DNA of 64,000 bases, taken from assembly GCF_003148645.1 (NCBI RefSeq), contig NZ_QGGP01000002.1:479525-543524 (forward strand). Direction: 5' to 3'. Source of the stretch: Xanthomarina spongicola (GTDB lineage: Bacteria; Bacteroidota; Bacteroidia; Flavobacteriales; Flavobacteriaceae). Every line of letters begins with the position of its first letter. Position 1 is the first letter of the stretch. The notes under the pieces are model-generated. The model ran no database searches. It saw only the letters and a list, made by a program, of their open reading frames with translations, and was not told the origin of the DNA. The position numbers were made by a program, and so were the translations under genes. Of the stretch, positions 53,168-63,069 are shown in pieces.

Positions 53168-53651
53168 GAAAAGCCTTATTATAGGGAGTATAGTAGCTAC
53201 ATTATTAGCTATTACTCCGTATTTATTTTATTTATACGAAAGTGTTCCAAGCACACAAGTTTGGGACACTTTTTTATTTTCGTTTGATGCTGGAAAATTA
53301 GAAAACGCAAACTATGTGATGTGGCTGATTACTGGAAAAGCATTGCCTTTAATGTTTTTATTAATCTGGTTTTTTACTTGTAGACATTGGTGGTATCATG
53401 TTATTTTGGTACCTACTGTTATGTACGCTTTTCAAATTTCAGCTATTTTTTATGATACTACATCTCCTGTTGATGAATTACAACTCATGTATTATTTTCC
53501 ATTAATGGCTATAGTTATTCCAACTATATACCTTATTAGAGCTAAAATGTTTGATAGAATTAATACAGCTAATAAATCTATGGAAGAACTGGAAGAAGAG
53601 TTTATGATCAAGCCAAAAAACGTTTGGGAGAAAGTTAAGCAGTATTTTTAA
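53112..53651 (+). CDS. Four-helix membrane protein, unknown
   Basis: I choose the ATG at 53112 (M-K-T-H-Q-K-L-K-E-E-L), giving 179 residues. An earlier ATG at 53049 in the same frame lies inside the signal-peptide region of the small gene and adds Cys/Gln-rich residues unlike a real N-terminus. The protein has four hydrophobic segments (near 24-43, 68-88, 94-112 and 124-142), a conserved-looking C-R-H-W-W-Y-H between the second and third, and a charged C-terminal tail. I assign no function. It is followed 61 bases later by alanine dehydrogenase. Confidence 0.78.
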   Translation: MKTHQKLKEELTQFRHTDKKSLIIGSIVATLLAITPYLFYLYESVPSTQVWDTFLFSFDAGKLENANYVMWLITGKALPLMFLLIWFFTCRHWWYHVILVPTVMYAFQISAIFYDTTSPVDELQLMYYFPLMAIVIPTIYLIRAKMFDRINTANKSMEELEEEFMIKPKNVWEKVKQYF

Positions 53652-53712
53652 ATTACACTCTAAACATTTAAAAATTTATTCGTAATTTGACTCATATTAT
53701 AATGAGCAACTT

Positions 53713-54912
53713 ATGTCTAAATCTTTATCTCCTTTTACCAAACAACAATTACTTCCTCAAGAAGAAACTTTAGAAATTTTAAAACGTAAGGGAGAACTAT
53801 TTATTGGTATTCCAAAAGAAACTGCATATCAAGAGAAACGTGTTTGCCTTACTCCAGACGCAGTTTCTGCTTTAATTAACAATGGACATCGAGTATTGCT
53901 AGAATCAGGAGCTGGTGAAGGAGCACATTTTAGTGATAAAGAATACAGTGAAGCTGGAGCAGAAATAACCAAAGACACTGCTAAGGTTTATTCCTGTCCT
54001 ATGATTTTGAAAGTAGAACCTCCTACTCTAGACCAATTAAAACTTATAAATCCGCAAACCATATTAATTTCTGCTGTTCAGCTTAAGACTCAAACTAAGA
54101 AATATTTTGAAACTCTAGCATCTAAAAGAATTACAGCATTAGCTTTCGAATTTATTAGAGATGAAACCGGAGCTTATCCAGCAGTTCGTTCTTTAAGTGA
54201 AATTGCAGGAATATCTTCTGTACTAATTGCTTCAGAATTACTAAGCAATGTAAATGATGGTAATGGGCTTATGTTTGGAAACATATGTGGTGTACCACCA
54301 TTAGAAGTAGTAATTTTAGGAGCAGGAACTGTAGGGGAATTTGCAGCAAGAAGTGCCTTAGGTCTTGGTGCCAATGTAAAAGTATTTGATAATTCGATTA
54401 CTAAACTAAGAGCAATTCAAATAAATTTAGGACAAACTATTTACACTTCTACATTACAGCCAAAAAACCTGACTAAAGCTTTAAAACGTTGTGATGTGGC
54501 TATTGCAGCTGTTAGAGGGAAAAATAGATCGCCAATTTTAGTAACAGAACCTATGGTTGCAAATATGAAAAATGGCTCTGTAATTATAGATGTTAGCATA
54601 GATATGGGAGGATGTTTTGAAACCAGTGAAGTAACTTCTCATAAAACACCAACGTTTACAAAACATGGTGTTATTCATTATTGTGTACCTAATATTCCTG
54701 CTAGATATTCTAGAACTGCCTCTATATCAATAAGTAATATTTTTACTCCTTATCTTTTGAAGATTGCTGAAGATGGAGGTTTAGAAAATTCTCTAAGATT
54801 TGATAAGGGTTTAAAAAATGGGTTGTATTTTTACCACGGAATTTTAACTAGCAAATCTGTTGGTGAATGGTTTGACTTAAAGCATAGTGATATAAATTTA
54901 CTTATTTTTTAA
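53713..54912 (+). CDS. ald: Alanine dehydrogenase
   Basis: The 399-residue protein matches the AlaDH/PNT family: G-I-P-K-E-T-A-Y-Q-E-K-R-V near residue 35, A-L-A-F-E-F-I-R near 146, and the NAD-binding V-I-L-G-A-G-T-V-G-E-F-A-A-R near 195. R-T-A-S-I-S-I-S-N near 340 belongs to the C-terminal block. The N-terminal extension of about 30 residues is common in Bacteroidota members. It interconverts alanine and pyruvate plus ammonia. It is probably monocistronic. Confidence 0.93.
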   Translation: MSKSLSPFTKQQLLPQEETLEILKRKGELFIGIPKETAYQEKRVCLTPDAVSALINNGHRVLLESGAGEGAHFSDKEYSEAGAEITKDTAKVYSCPMILKVEPPTLDQLKLINPQTILISAVQLKTQTKKYFETLASKRITALAFEFIRDETGAYPAVRSLSEIAGISSVLIASELLSNVNDGNGLMFGNICGVPPLEVVILGAGTVGEFAARSALGLGANVKVFDNSITKLRAIQINLGQTIYTSTLQPKNLTKALKRCDVAIAAVRGKNRSPILVTEPMVANMKNGSVIIDVSIDMGGCFETSEVTSHKTPTFTKHGVIHYCVPNIPARYSRTASISISNIFTPYLLKIAEDGGLENSLRFDKGLKNGLYFYHGILTSKSVGEWFDLKHSDINLLIF

Positions 54913-54967
54913 TTTCCTTTTACTTATAAACCTTTTTAAAATTTCATGTTATATTAAATTTAACTGA

Positions 54968-55339
54968 ATGAAATTATTACATAGAGTTGGCTATTATTTA
55001 GGTGGATTTTCTATTGGATTAATAGTATTAGCCTTTTTTTTAAATGGCAAAAAAGTGTCTTGTGATTATGGTCCTGAAGCTAGAGTATTGAAAAATATTA
55101 ATTTAAAACAAATTAATTATTCTAATACTATTGATTCGGCTATAATTAATAATGAAATAGACTCTTTAGAAATTAGAAACATATTAATACAAGGAGATAT
55201 TAATTTCTCTAAAAGTGAAACTCGTAAAGAACCTTGTGCTATTTACGCTATTGAAGGAGAATTAGATAAAAAAGAACTTGTTTTATTAGTTGAAAATTGC
55301 GACAGTATTGCTACTATTCAAGAAATAAAATGGGAATAA
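54968..55339 (+). CDS. Small membrane-anchored protein, DUF4258-like
   Basis: The 123-residue protein begins with one membrane helix (G-Y-Y-L-G-G-F-S-I-G-L-I-V-L-A-F-F-L, about residues 8-26) and continues as a soluble domain with three Cys residues: C-D-Y-G-P-E-A-R-V-L near 32, E-P-C-A-I-Y near 85 and E-N-C-D-S near 110. I recall relatives being placed in DUF4258. The function is unknown. It ends at a bidirectional terminator shared with the convergent T9SS gene. Confidence 0.75.
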   Translation: MKLLHRVGYYLGGFSIGLIVLAFFLNGKKVSCDYGPEARVLKNINLKQINYSNTIDSAIINNEIDSLEIRNILIQGDINFSKSETRKEPCAIYAIEGELDKKELVLLVENCDSIATIQEIKWE

Positions 55340-55341
55340 AA

Positions 55342-55368
55342 AAAGCCTGAAATAATATTTCAGGCTTT
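55342..55368. terminator. Bidirectional intrinsic terminator
   Basis: The arms AAAGCCTGAAA (55342-55352) and TTTCAGGCTTT (55358-55368) form a perfect 11-base stem with a 5-base loop. It lies between the convergent DUF4258-like and T9SS cargo genes. Confidence 0.8.
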
Positions 55369-55394
55369 AGTTTATAATTTTATTGAATATTTCC

Positions 55395-56906
55395 CTAATT
55401 CAAAATAATTCGTTTTGTTACTGAACCGTTATTTTCAGTTTGAAATGATAACAAATAGACTCCTTGTGGTAAAGTTGAAAGATTCAAACTTTTCTCATTA
55501 GTATCCATTTCTTCAGTTCTAATTGCCCTTCCAAGCATATCAAATAATTGTATAGATTTTACAGCAATATTTCCATTAAGTTTAATATTTACCAATCCGT
55601 CTCTAGATGGATTTGGATAAACTTTAATTTGATTTTCATTTATGCTTTCGTTTTCAACACTTAAACTACTATTTGGTGCTTGTACAATAAATGCTGGTGC
55701 GTAATCTCCTGTGAACGTATCATCATAATTACTGGCAAACATAACTTTAGATCCATCTCTATTAGGAACTGCATGAGCTTCATGACCATAGCCTGAGTCT
55801 TCGTTTGTATGATGTATGGTAAATCTTTCAATCATATCTGAACCATCTAATTTTATTGCGAAAACTTCTCTTTTACCAACAGTCTCACAACATCCTTCAC
55901 TTACATAAGCCCAACCAGGTCTGCTATTATTTCTACAAGATATATGTCCTGACCAAACACCTGTATCTTCAGGATAGTAAAATATTGGTGTTACCAAGCC
56001 ATCTCTTAAACGAACCGTTTTCATATAATAGTCGTTTGGTCTAGTAGTTTCATCTCCAAAAGCAACATAAACATCTTCTCCATCTTCATTTAGACCTAAA
56101 TCTGCATGAGATGTATAGTCGTTTAAATGTCTGTAATTAGTTAAATCAATGTCATAAACTTTTATACCTTGTTCTTCGCCACTTCCATTTGGTGCATAAT
56201 GTTCAACTGCATATAAACCCGTTGGGCTTACTGTAAACCACATCATATTTCTTGTACCTATAAAATGAGTACCAACAACTACATCTTCTTCTATATCATA
56301 TACAATTAATGTTTGATCATCACCATTTCTACCAATAACTCCCATATACTTATCATCAAAAGATGTATTTCCTTTTCCATAACCATATTTAATATATGAG
56401 AATTCACTAAATGTATGTAATGTTTCTCTACTATTGGTTGTTACATTATAACTTACAATACTGTTTCCAGAAACTCCATACATAGTATTTGGGTCGGAAT
56501 TAGACCATAATGCAGAACTAGGTATATTTGCCCAATACAAAAATTCATTTGTCTCACCATCTAAAATTGCAGCTGGATAACCTGCTAATTTAATTAATGA
56601 TCCATCTGAATTCCATGGTTGGTCTAAAGAATAACGATGTCTTAAATTTTGCCAATCTGTACCAAAAGCATCTACATCGCTAATTCTAATAACTTCATTA
56701 CCAAACTGATTAGTGTTTACTTCCAAATAACCTGGAGCTTGACCTGTAAAAGTTTGATAAGGCTCATAATTAACTGATGATAATGATTCTTGCATTGGAT
56801 AATTTTGAGCAATCACATACAAATTTGAAAATAAAATAAAAACTAAAAGAACTCTTTGAATATTCCCAATTAAAGATGAGAATTTTCTAACATATAAATG
56901 TTTCAT
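55395..56906 (-). CDS. Secreted beta-propeller-like protein with T9SS type A sorting domain
   Basis: The 503-residue protein has a signal peptide (to about residue 34, V-I-A-Q-N), a region of about 370 residues with repeated W/Y-rich beta strands that suggests a beta-propeller, and a T9SS type A sorting domain at about 425-503. Propeller examples are R-H-R-Y-S-L-D-Q-P-W-N-S-D-G-S and G-H-E-A-H-A-V-P-N-R-D-G-S-K-V-M-F-A-S. The sorting domain shows V-Y-P-N-P-S-R-D-G, then L-F-D-M-L-G-R, L-P-Q-G-V-Y-L-L-S. The propeller block weakly resembles oligogalacturonate lyase-type folds; catalytic function is not established. Two adjacent Cys (E-G-C-C-E-T) are notable. Confidence 0.88.
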   Translation of the reverse strand: MKHLYVRKFSSLIGNIQRVLLVFILFSNLYVIAQNYPMQESLSSVNYEPYQTFTGQAPGYLEVNTNQFGNEVIRISDVDAFGTDWQNLRHRYSLDQPWNSDGSLIKLAGYPAAILDGETNEFLYWANIPSSALWSNSDPNTMYGVSGNSIVSYNVTTNSRETLHTFSEFSYIKYGYGKGNTSFDDKYMGVIGRNGDDQTLIVYDIEEDVVVGTHFIGTRNMMWFTVSPTGLYAVEHYAPNGSGEEQGIKVYDIDLTNYRHLNDYTSHADLGLNEDGEDVYVAFGDETTRPNDYYMKTVRLRDGLVTPIFYYPEDTGVWSGHISCRNNSRPGWAYVSEGCCETVGKREVFAIKLDGSDMIERFTIHHTNEDSGYGHEAHAVPNRDGSKVMFASNYDDTFTGDYAPAFIVQAPNSSLSVENESINENQIKVYPNPSRDGLVNIKLNGNIAVKSIQLFDMLGRAIRTEEMDTNEKSLNLSTLPQGVYLLSFQTENNGSVTKRIILN

Positions 56907-57340
56907 AATAAGGGGGTTTTGCTATTAATCTTTTGCTAATCTATTGAAATACATTTCATGTAACCATAAAAAATAATTTAAATTCGATAAAATACATCAT
57001 ATTTGTAATACTTTTACTACAATAAATGTGTTTTGTAGTATTTTTTCGACTTTTAAACGATACTGCTGTCGACAAACTGCACTTCAATAGACAACAGGTT
57101 TATATACGGACAGAATATAGTTTTGGATTTTTTATATTTTTAAAAGTAATTAACAGGTTATGAACAATTTATAAAGTGTCAAACTTATCTTACACATCTT
57201 TTTGTTGCATTTTAAATTATAAATTGGTTATTTCATCTAATTAATTATGGAGAAGTATTTTTAGAATAAAAAAATACATATTTTTAATAACTCTAATAAT
57301 AGCTATTAATCTATATTTCTTTGCCTAACACTTTTTAAAA
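56907..57340. other. 434-base gene-free spacer
   Basis: This is the longest gene-free stretch. It separates the divergent T9SS cargo gene and polysaccharide cluster, so it should hold promoters for both, but I find no exact TAnnTTTG element with a good -33 box. It contains the inverted repeat 57015-57040. At its right end (57256-57328) a reading frame without a standard start codon would encode a short hydrophobic peptide ending Y-F-F-A. That may be a decayed gene or chance. Confidence 0.6.
57015..57040. repeat. Inverted repeat in the polysaccharide-cluster spacer
   Basis: TACTACAA (57015-57022) and TTGTAGTA (57033-57040) form a perfect 8-base inverted repeat with a 10-base loop, followed by six T. 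It could be an operator or a weak terminator. Confidence 0.35.
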
Positions 57341-58447
57341 TTGAAAAAATCAATTGCTTTTGTATTACCAAACTTAAATGCTGGTGGAGCTCAACGTGTT
57401 GTTAGCTCTCTGGCCAACTCATTGATTAAGGAATATGATGTATGTATAATAGTTTTATATAATTGTGATCCATTCTATAAATTACATCCAGATATAAGTA
57501 TAAGATTTTGTCTTCCAGAATATAATTCAAATCCAAATACTTTTCAATCTATAATTAACATATTTAAATTAGTAAATAGTCTGATTAAAATACTTAAAAA
57601 TAATAATACAAGTATTGCTATTGGGTTTATGCCAGTTACAAACATATATACCATATTAGCAACTAGATTTATAAATATTCCAAATATTATTAGCGAAAGA
57701 GCAAATCCAAAATATAGCTCTATGAATAAATTTTGGACATATTTTAGAAAAATCGCTTATCCATTTGCAAATTGTCTTGTAGTGCAAACTAAGGCAAATA
57801 AAGATTTTTTTAAAACTTATGTTAGAACTGAAATTGAAGTGATTAATAACCCCGTTGATAGAGAATTATTAGAAAAAAGAAATTTTCAATTTCCAAAAGA
57901 AAACATCATTTTAAATGTAGGCAGATTAGATGAACCTAAGAATCAAGATTTATTAATTTGTGCATTTTCGAATATAAATAATTCTAAATGGAAATTAATT
58001 TTAGTTGGTGATGGTAATAATTACAATGAATATAAAAACTTAATTGCCTCATTAAAAATGCAAGACAAAATAATATTAGCAGGCAACATTACAGATGTTT
58101 CTAAATATTATAATATGTCTAAAATTTTTGCATTTACTTCTAAATGTGAAGGATTTCCAAATGCTTTAATTGAAGCTATGTCTTTTGGTTTAGCATGTAT
58201 TTCTACAGATTGTCCACATGGACCTTCAGAAATAATAAATAACAATCATAATGGAATTTTAATACCAGTTGGAGATCAAAAGGCATTAGAAGAAAACTTA
58301 GTTAAGTTAATGAATGATGAGGTTCTACAGGAAGAATTTAGATTGAAAGCTGTTCAATCAACTTTGGCTTATCAACCAAATGATATAGCCTCTGAGTGGT
58401 CAAAAATAATTAACAATTTAATACTGAAAGAAATTTTTGAAAGTTAA
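57341..58447 (+). CDS. Glycosyltransferase family 4 protein
   Basis: The 368-residue protein is a GT-B glycosyltransferase of the GT4 type. The N-terminal loop reads P-N-L-N-A-G-G-A-Q-R-V-V, and the C-terminal domain has V-G-R-L-D-E-P-K-N-Q-D and the E-x7-E motif E-G-F-P-N-A-L-I-E-A. The start is TTG at 57341, as the conserved N-terminus K-K-S-I-A-F-V-L-P follows directly. It transfers a sugar from a nucleotide donor to a growing polysaccharide on the cytosolic face. It is the first visible gene of the cluster. Confidence 0.92.
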   Translation: MKKSIAFVLPNLNAGGAQRVVSSLANSLIKEYDVCIIVLYNCDPFYKLHPDISIRFCLPEYNSNPNTFQSIINIFKLVNSLIKILKNNNTSIAIGFMPVTNIYTILATRFINIPNIISERANPKYSSMNKFWTYFRKIAYPFANCLVVQTKANKDFFKTYVRTEIEVINNPVDRELLEKRNFQFPKENIILNVGRLDEPKNQDLLICAFSNINNSKWKLILVGDGNNYNEYKNLIASLKMQDKIILAGNITDVSKYYNMSKIFAFTSKCEGFPNALIEAMSFGLACISTDCPHGPSEIINNNHNGILIPVGDQKALEENLVKLMNDEVLQEEFRLKAVQSTLAYQPNDIASEWSKIINNLILKEIFES

Positions 58448-59768
58448 AAAATATATCGCCTCTTTAATTCACTCACTTAGAAAAAACCCAACTGTAATTA
58501 ATATTGTTGCAGTAGCATCTATTACTTTTATAGTAAAGGGATTTGGTTTCTATAAAGAAATAGTGGTTGCGAGTAATTTTGGTTTGTCAGAATTATTAGA
58601 TACTTTTTTAATTGCAACATTAGTTCCAGGCTTTATCTATCAAGTATTTCTGGGTGCATTTAAATCTGTTTTTATTCCTAATTATATTATCGAACAGAAA
58701 TCCGGCAGACCTATAAGTTCTTTCCAATCCACAAGTTTTATAATTACTATTGGCACCACTATTTTTTTTATGATTCTGGCGTATTTATTTACAAATACCT
58801 TTCTAGAATTATTTTTCCCAAACCATTCAGAAAGTTACTATAATCTAATAAAAGTTCAATTTTTCTATTTATTACCTTGTATTTTATTTTGGGGACTTTC
58901 ATCTTTAATAAGTGGTCTTTTAAACATACATGATGAATTTAGGTATTCAACTATTTACCCCGTATTTACGTCTATTGCCATTTTAGTTTTATTATTGTTT
59001 TTTAAAAATATATTTCAAGAAAAAGTATTAGCAGTTGCTATGCTAATTGGTAGTATTCTTGAATTTTCATTTTTAATTATTGTAGCAAAATCTAAAAAGA
59101 TCATTAAACTTACAAAGCCTGATTTCAGAGCAGATGGAACTAAAATGTTGTTCAATCAGTTGCCTGCAAAAGTGAGTTCTGGGTTTTTAACTGGTTTAAT
59201 ACCTATAACCGACCAATATTTTGCAGCTCAGTTAATAGTTGGTTCAATTGCTGCCTTAAATTATGCATTAAAAATTCCTGCATTTTTTACTGGCATTGCC
59301 GTTTTAGCATTAGCTAGAGTCCTACTCCCACACTTTTCTAAGTTAACTAATAATGACAGAAAGTCTGCTTTTAAACAGCTTAATAAGATTTTAAAATTTG
59401 TTTTCATTTCATTAATTTTAATCATTATCCCAATAATTCTATTTTCAGATAATATTATTGAATTAGTTTTTGAACGTAATGAATTTACCTCTGAAGACAC
59501 AATAATAGTATCAGGATTACAAATAGTCTTATTAATAGGAGCACCATTTTATATCTGTGGAAATATTTTAGTTCAATTTTTAACAAGTATCAATAAAAAT
59601 AAATTTATGGCCTATGTGTCTTTTGGCAGTATGACTTTAAATATTATTCTAGATTATATTTTCTTGAAAATATATGGAATTTATGGCATTGTATTGTGTA
59701 CAACTACTATATACGTAGTTAGAAGTTTAGTGCTATTTATCTATGCCAACAAACAAAAGAATTTATAA
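58437..59768 (+). CDS. MurJ/Wzx-like polysaccharide flippase
   Basis: The 443-residue protein has about 12-14 membrane helices and belongs to the MOP superfamily. The N-terminal T-F-I-V-K-G-F-G-F-Y-K-E-I and V-A-S-N-F-G-L-S resemble MurJ/MviN. Position within a glycosyltransferase cluster suggests it flips a lipid-linked oligosaccharide repeat unit rather than lipid II. The start is a TTG at 58437, overlapping the end of the preceding gene by 11 bases. Confidence 0.88.
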   Translation: MKVKKYIASLIHSLRKNPTVINIVAVASITFIVKGFGFYKEIVVASNFGLSELLDTFLIATLVPGFIYQVFLGAFKSVFIPNYIIEQKSGRPISSFQSTSFIITIGTTIFFMILAYLFTNTFLELFFPNHSESYYNLIKVQFFYLLPCILFWGLSSLISGLLNIHDEFRYSTIYPVFTSIAILVLLLFFKNIFQEKVLAVAMLIGSILEFSFLIIVAKSKKIIKLTKPDFRADGTKMLFNQLPAKVSSGFLTGLIPITDQYFAAQLIVGSIAALNYALKIPAFFTGIAVLALARVLLPHFSKLTNNDRKSAFKQLNKILKFVFISLILIIIPIILFSDNIIELVFERNEFTSEDTIIVSGLQIVLLIGAPFYICGNILVQFLTSINKNKFMAYVSFGSMTLNIILDYIFLKIYGIYGIVLCTTTIYVVRSLVLFIYANKQKNL

Positions 59769-59843
59769 ACCATTATATTGCAAGTACTTAAATTATCATT
59801 TTGTTCTTAAGTAGTATTAAATAAACGAATAAAAAAGTAAAAA

Positions 59844-60809
59844 ATGAAATTAAACGAATTATTACCAACCTATACACCATTAGAAAAACCATCTAATTTC
59901 GACTATAAATTTACTTTGTTTACACCAGTATATAATCGTGCTGATACCATACATAGAGTGTTTGATTCACTAGAAAAACAAACATTTAAGGATTTTGAAT
60001 TCTTAATTATAAACGATGGTTCTAAAGATAATTCACATGAAGTTATACAAGAACTTATTAATAAATCTAATTTAAATATTAGATATATAAATAATGAAGT
60101 AAATAGACATAAGATGGCTTGTATAATACAAGGAGTTGAATTAGCAAATGGTGAATTTTTTCTACCATTAGATTCAGATGATGAATGTGTAGAAAATGCT
60201 CTTGAAATATTCTTAGAAAGATATAATAGTATTCCTAAAGAAAAGCTATCCAATATAAGTGGTGTAACCTGTTTATGTGTAGATCAAAATGGAAATTTAG
60301 TAGATGATAAATTTAAAGTCGACCCCCTTTATAGTACTTCGTTCGAAAACAGACTAAACGAATTAAGCTTATCAGAAAAATGGGGTTTTATAAAAACAGA
60401 TATTTTAAGAGGTATTTATGTAAATCCTGAAGTTTATTCAAAAGGATATATTCCAGAAGGTATTTTATGGAATTTAATTGCAAAACACAAATATCAAACC
60501 ATGTATACTAACGATGTTTTAAGAATATATTATTTAGATACTGGAAATAGAATATCTAATCAAGACCACGCAAAAGATGCTTTTGGTATGGCTGTATTTT
60601 CATTATGTATCCTTAATTGGTTTTATAAAGATTATTTTTGGAAAAATCCAAAAGTGTTTTTAATTCGAGTATATTCATTAATTCGAGCAGCTATCTTTTT
60701 AGATTTTAAAAAACAAGATTATCTAAATGCTATAGAATCTAAAGGAATTAAGTTTTTAGTTAATTTATGCTGGCCTTTTAAAAGATTATTTTTAAAAATA
60801 ATTGGTTAA
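59844..60809 (+). CDS. Glycosyltransferase family 2 protein
   Basis: The 321-residue protein is a GT-A enzyme. The nucleotide-binding start is F-T-P-V-Y-N-R-A-D-T-I, then F-L-I-I-N-D-G-S-K-D-N-S, with the metal-binding D-x-D in L-D-S-D-D-E near residue 113. A C-terminal stretch near 290-320 is basic and hydrophobic and may be membrane-associated. It adds one sugar of the surface polysaccharide. It is preceded by 75 bases with no exact promoter element. Confidence 0.92.
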   Translation: MKLNELLPTYTPLEKPSNFDYKFTLFTPVYNRADTIHRVFDSLEKQTFKDFEFLIINDGSKDNSHEVIQELINKSNLNIRYINNEVNRHKMACIIQGVELANGEFFLPLDSDDECVENALEIFLERYNSIPKEKLSNISGVTCLCVDQNGNLVDDKFKVDPLYSTSFENRLNELSLSEKWGFIKTDILRGIYVNPEVYSKGYIPEGILWNLIAKHKYQTMYTNDVLRIYYLDTGNRISNQDHAKDAFGMAVFSLCILNWFYKDYFWKNPKVFLIRVYSLIRAAIFLDFKKQDYLNAIESKGIKFLVNLCWPFKRLFLKIIG

Positions 60810-60852
60810 GCACATTTATTATCAATAAAATATAGCATCTAAAACTAATACC

Positions 60853-61971
60853 ATGAAACTATTAAAGTACTTTTTACTGACTTTAATTTTATTAAACATG
60901 ACATCCTTTAGTTTAACCGTATTAGGCTCTGGAGGAGGTAGTCTTTTTAGCGCTTTATTATTTGGTTGCATCATACTCTTTTACTTTCTAAATCCGAAAC
61001 CTAAAATTCAAATTATATTCGTTGTTCTTGGACTTACGTATTTTTTTATTTCCGGTATAAATTATACTGGCCCAATTAGAGATTTTTTTATCGATGTCAT
61101 TAAGTATTTTATATTTATTATTGGTGCTGTTTCTTTAGCTAAAGAAACAAATCAAAAAGAAATTGGCTGGTTCATGTTTATTGGCGCTATGAGTGTTTTA
61201 ATAAATGCAGTTGTGTTTTCCAGTGCTTATGGTAGGTATGGAGGATTTTATATTAATCCAAACAGAGCTGGAGTTGCCTGTTTAATAGCATTTTCTCTTA
61301 CATTCTATCTTAAAAACAAATATTACAAATTATTTTTACAACTATTAATTGTAATAGCAGGAATAATGACTCTTTCAAGAACTTTTATTGTTGTTCTTTT
61401 AGCTATAAATATTATAGCCATTATTGCAAATAAAAAGAATAGCATCAGTTTGGTTGCTGGGTCTGTAGCTATTGTTTTAGTTTTAACAGTTTCGTCATTA
61501 TTTAATCTAAACACGGTAAGATTTTCTGCTTTTCAAAGCATTTTCGATAGCCAAGAAGTTGAAACAAAAACCATTACTAGAGGTTCTAGAAATGAAACTT
61601 GGGCATTATATACAGATATTATTTTAAATAATGCTGTAACAGGAATTGGTTATAATGCACTACATGGAAATCGATCAAATGTTGATATAAAATCTGGAGT
61701 CCATAATACATTTCTAATGGCAATAGGAGAATCTGGCATCATACCTTTTTTATTATTTATTATTCTTTATTTAGCACTCTTTTTTAGAAGTTTAAGACAT
61801 TTAAAAACTAACCCAGAATATACTTGTATTGCAACTATATTAATATCTTTTTTATTAGTATCTCATAACTATTTTGATAATTATTTAATTCTTTTTATAT
61901 CTATTTGGCTTTATGATAAAGTAAAAAGTAAAACCAAGTTTGAAATTTCAGAGATACCAGTTAATCTTTAA
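60853..61971 (+). CDS. O-antigen polymerase/ligase family protein (Wzy/WaaL-like)
   Basis: The 372-residue protein has about 10-12 membrane helices and the Wzy_C signature region: N-P-N-R-A-G-V-A near 136, L-S-R-T-F near 177, and a periplasmic loop with T-G-I-G-Y-N-A-L-H-G-N and V-H-N-T-F-L-M near 270-295. It polymerises repeat units or ligates them to lipid A core. Which of the two cannot be told from sequence. It is located between GT2 and GT4 genes. Confidence 0.88.
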   Translation: MKLLKYFLLTLILLNMTSFSLTVLGSGGGSLFSALLFGCIILFYFLNPKPKIQIIFVVLGLTYFFISGINYTGPIRDFFIDVIKYFIFIIGAVSLAKETNQKEIGWFMFIGAMSVLINAVVFSSAYGRYGGFYINPNRAGVACLIAFSLTFYLKNKYYKLFLQLLIVIAGIMTLSRTFIVVLLAINIIAIIANKKNSISLVAGSVAIVLVLTVSSLFNLNTVRFSAFQSIFDSQEVETKTITRGSRNETWALYTDIILNNAVTGIGYNALHGNRSNVDIKSGVHNTFLMAIGESGIIPFLLFIILYLALFFRSLRHLKTNPEYTCIATILISFLLVSHNYFDNYLILFISIWLYDKVKSKTKFEISEIPVNL

Positions 61972-61982
61972 AAGAATTTTAA

Positions 61983-63065
61983 ATGAGTAAAAAACAAATA
62001 AAAATATTATTTATATTACCTTCATTAGCTGCAGGTGGTGCCGAAAGAATAATGTCTTTTATTGCTAGTAAAATTAGTAAAACACAATTTAATACCAAAC
62101 TAGTAATTACTGGTTTTAAAAACAAGACCGTATACCAAACAGAAGGTTTAGAGGTTATTTATTTAAATAAGTCTCGTGTTTTAAAGTCTGGCATTAGTTT
62201 GTATAAATTAATTAAAAAGGAAAATCCAGAGATTGTTATTAGCTCTATTGTGCATTTAAATACCTTTTCAGCATTTTTCTCATTATTTTTTCCTAATATC
62301 AAATTCATTGCTAGAGAGGCTAATGTATTATCTGTTTTAAATAAACATAACCCAACTAAAAATTTGCTTTTTTCAAAAAATATGGTGGTGTTTGCTTATA
62401 AACTTGTTGATAAAATAATTTGTCAATCTAGAGACATGCAAAAAGATGTTGTAACTAATTATGGTGTTCCACTAGAAAAAACGGTTCTTATCAACAATCC
62501 AATCACTAATTCTTTCCAAACTAAAAAATTATCTAGAAATTTATTGACCCCAATAAAGTTTATAACTGTTACAAGACTAAGTAAACATAAAGGCCATGAA
62601 AGAATTATTAATGCTTTAGCTAAGCTAAATTTTCCTTTTCATTATACAATTATTGGAAAAGGTCTAGAAAAAGATAATATTTTGAATCTAATTAATAAAT
62701 ATAATTTAAATGAAAAAGTAGAATATATTGAATACACTCATGAGGTTAGCAAATATCTCTCTGAAAGTGATTTATATTTACAAGGATCATTTGTAGAAGG
62801 TTTTCCAAATATATTAATTGAAAGTTGTGTTGTTGGAACACCTATTTTAGCTTTTAATGCTCCTGGTGGTTTAGATGAAATTATTGAAAGTGGAATAAAT
62901 GGGTATATTGTTAACTCAATAGATGAATTTGTTACTTATTTGAATAATATAAATTCTACATACAGTTTTAATCCAGAAAAAGTAAGCAATGTGGTAAAAG
63001 AGCGTTTTGGAGAAGATAAGATTATTAATGAATATGAAAATTTATTTTTAAACTTAGTAAACTAA
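61983..63065 (+). CDS. Glycosyltransferase family 4 protein
   Basis: The 360-residue GT-B protein has the N-terminal L-P-S-L-A-A-G-G-A-E-R-I-M loop and the C-terminal V-T-R-L-S-K-H-K-G-H-E-R block. E-x7-E is V-E-G-F-P-N-I-L-I-E-S followed by A-P-G-G-L-D-E-I-I. It begins 11 bases after the Wzy-like gene. The acceptor sugar is unknown. Confidence 0.92.
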   Translation: MSKKQIKILFILPSLAAGGAERIMSFIASKISKTQFNTKLVITGFKNKTVYQTEGLEVIYLNKSRVLKSGISLYKLIKKENPEIVISSIVHLNTFSAFFSLFFPNIKFIAREANVLSVLNKHNPTKNLLFSKNMVVFAYKLVDKIICQSRDMQKDVVTNYGVPLEKTVLINNPITNSFQTKKLSRNLLTPIKFITVTRLSKHKGHERIINALAKLNFPFHYTIIGKGLEKDNILNLINKYNLNEKVEYIEYTHEVSKYLSESDLYLQGSFVEGFPNILIESCVVGTPILAFNAPGGLDEIIESGINGYIVNSIDEFVTYLNNINSTYSFNPEKVSNVVKERFGEDKIINEYENLFLNLVN

Positions 63066-63069
63066 TAAA

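Noticed and set aside
59785-59813. TACTTAA/TTAAGTA inverted repeat between flippase and GT2 genes
   Set aside because: Seven AT-rich bases with a 15-base loop are expected by chance at this base composition; no T-run follows.
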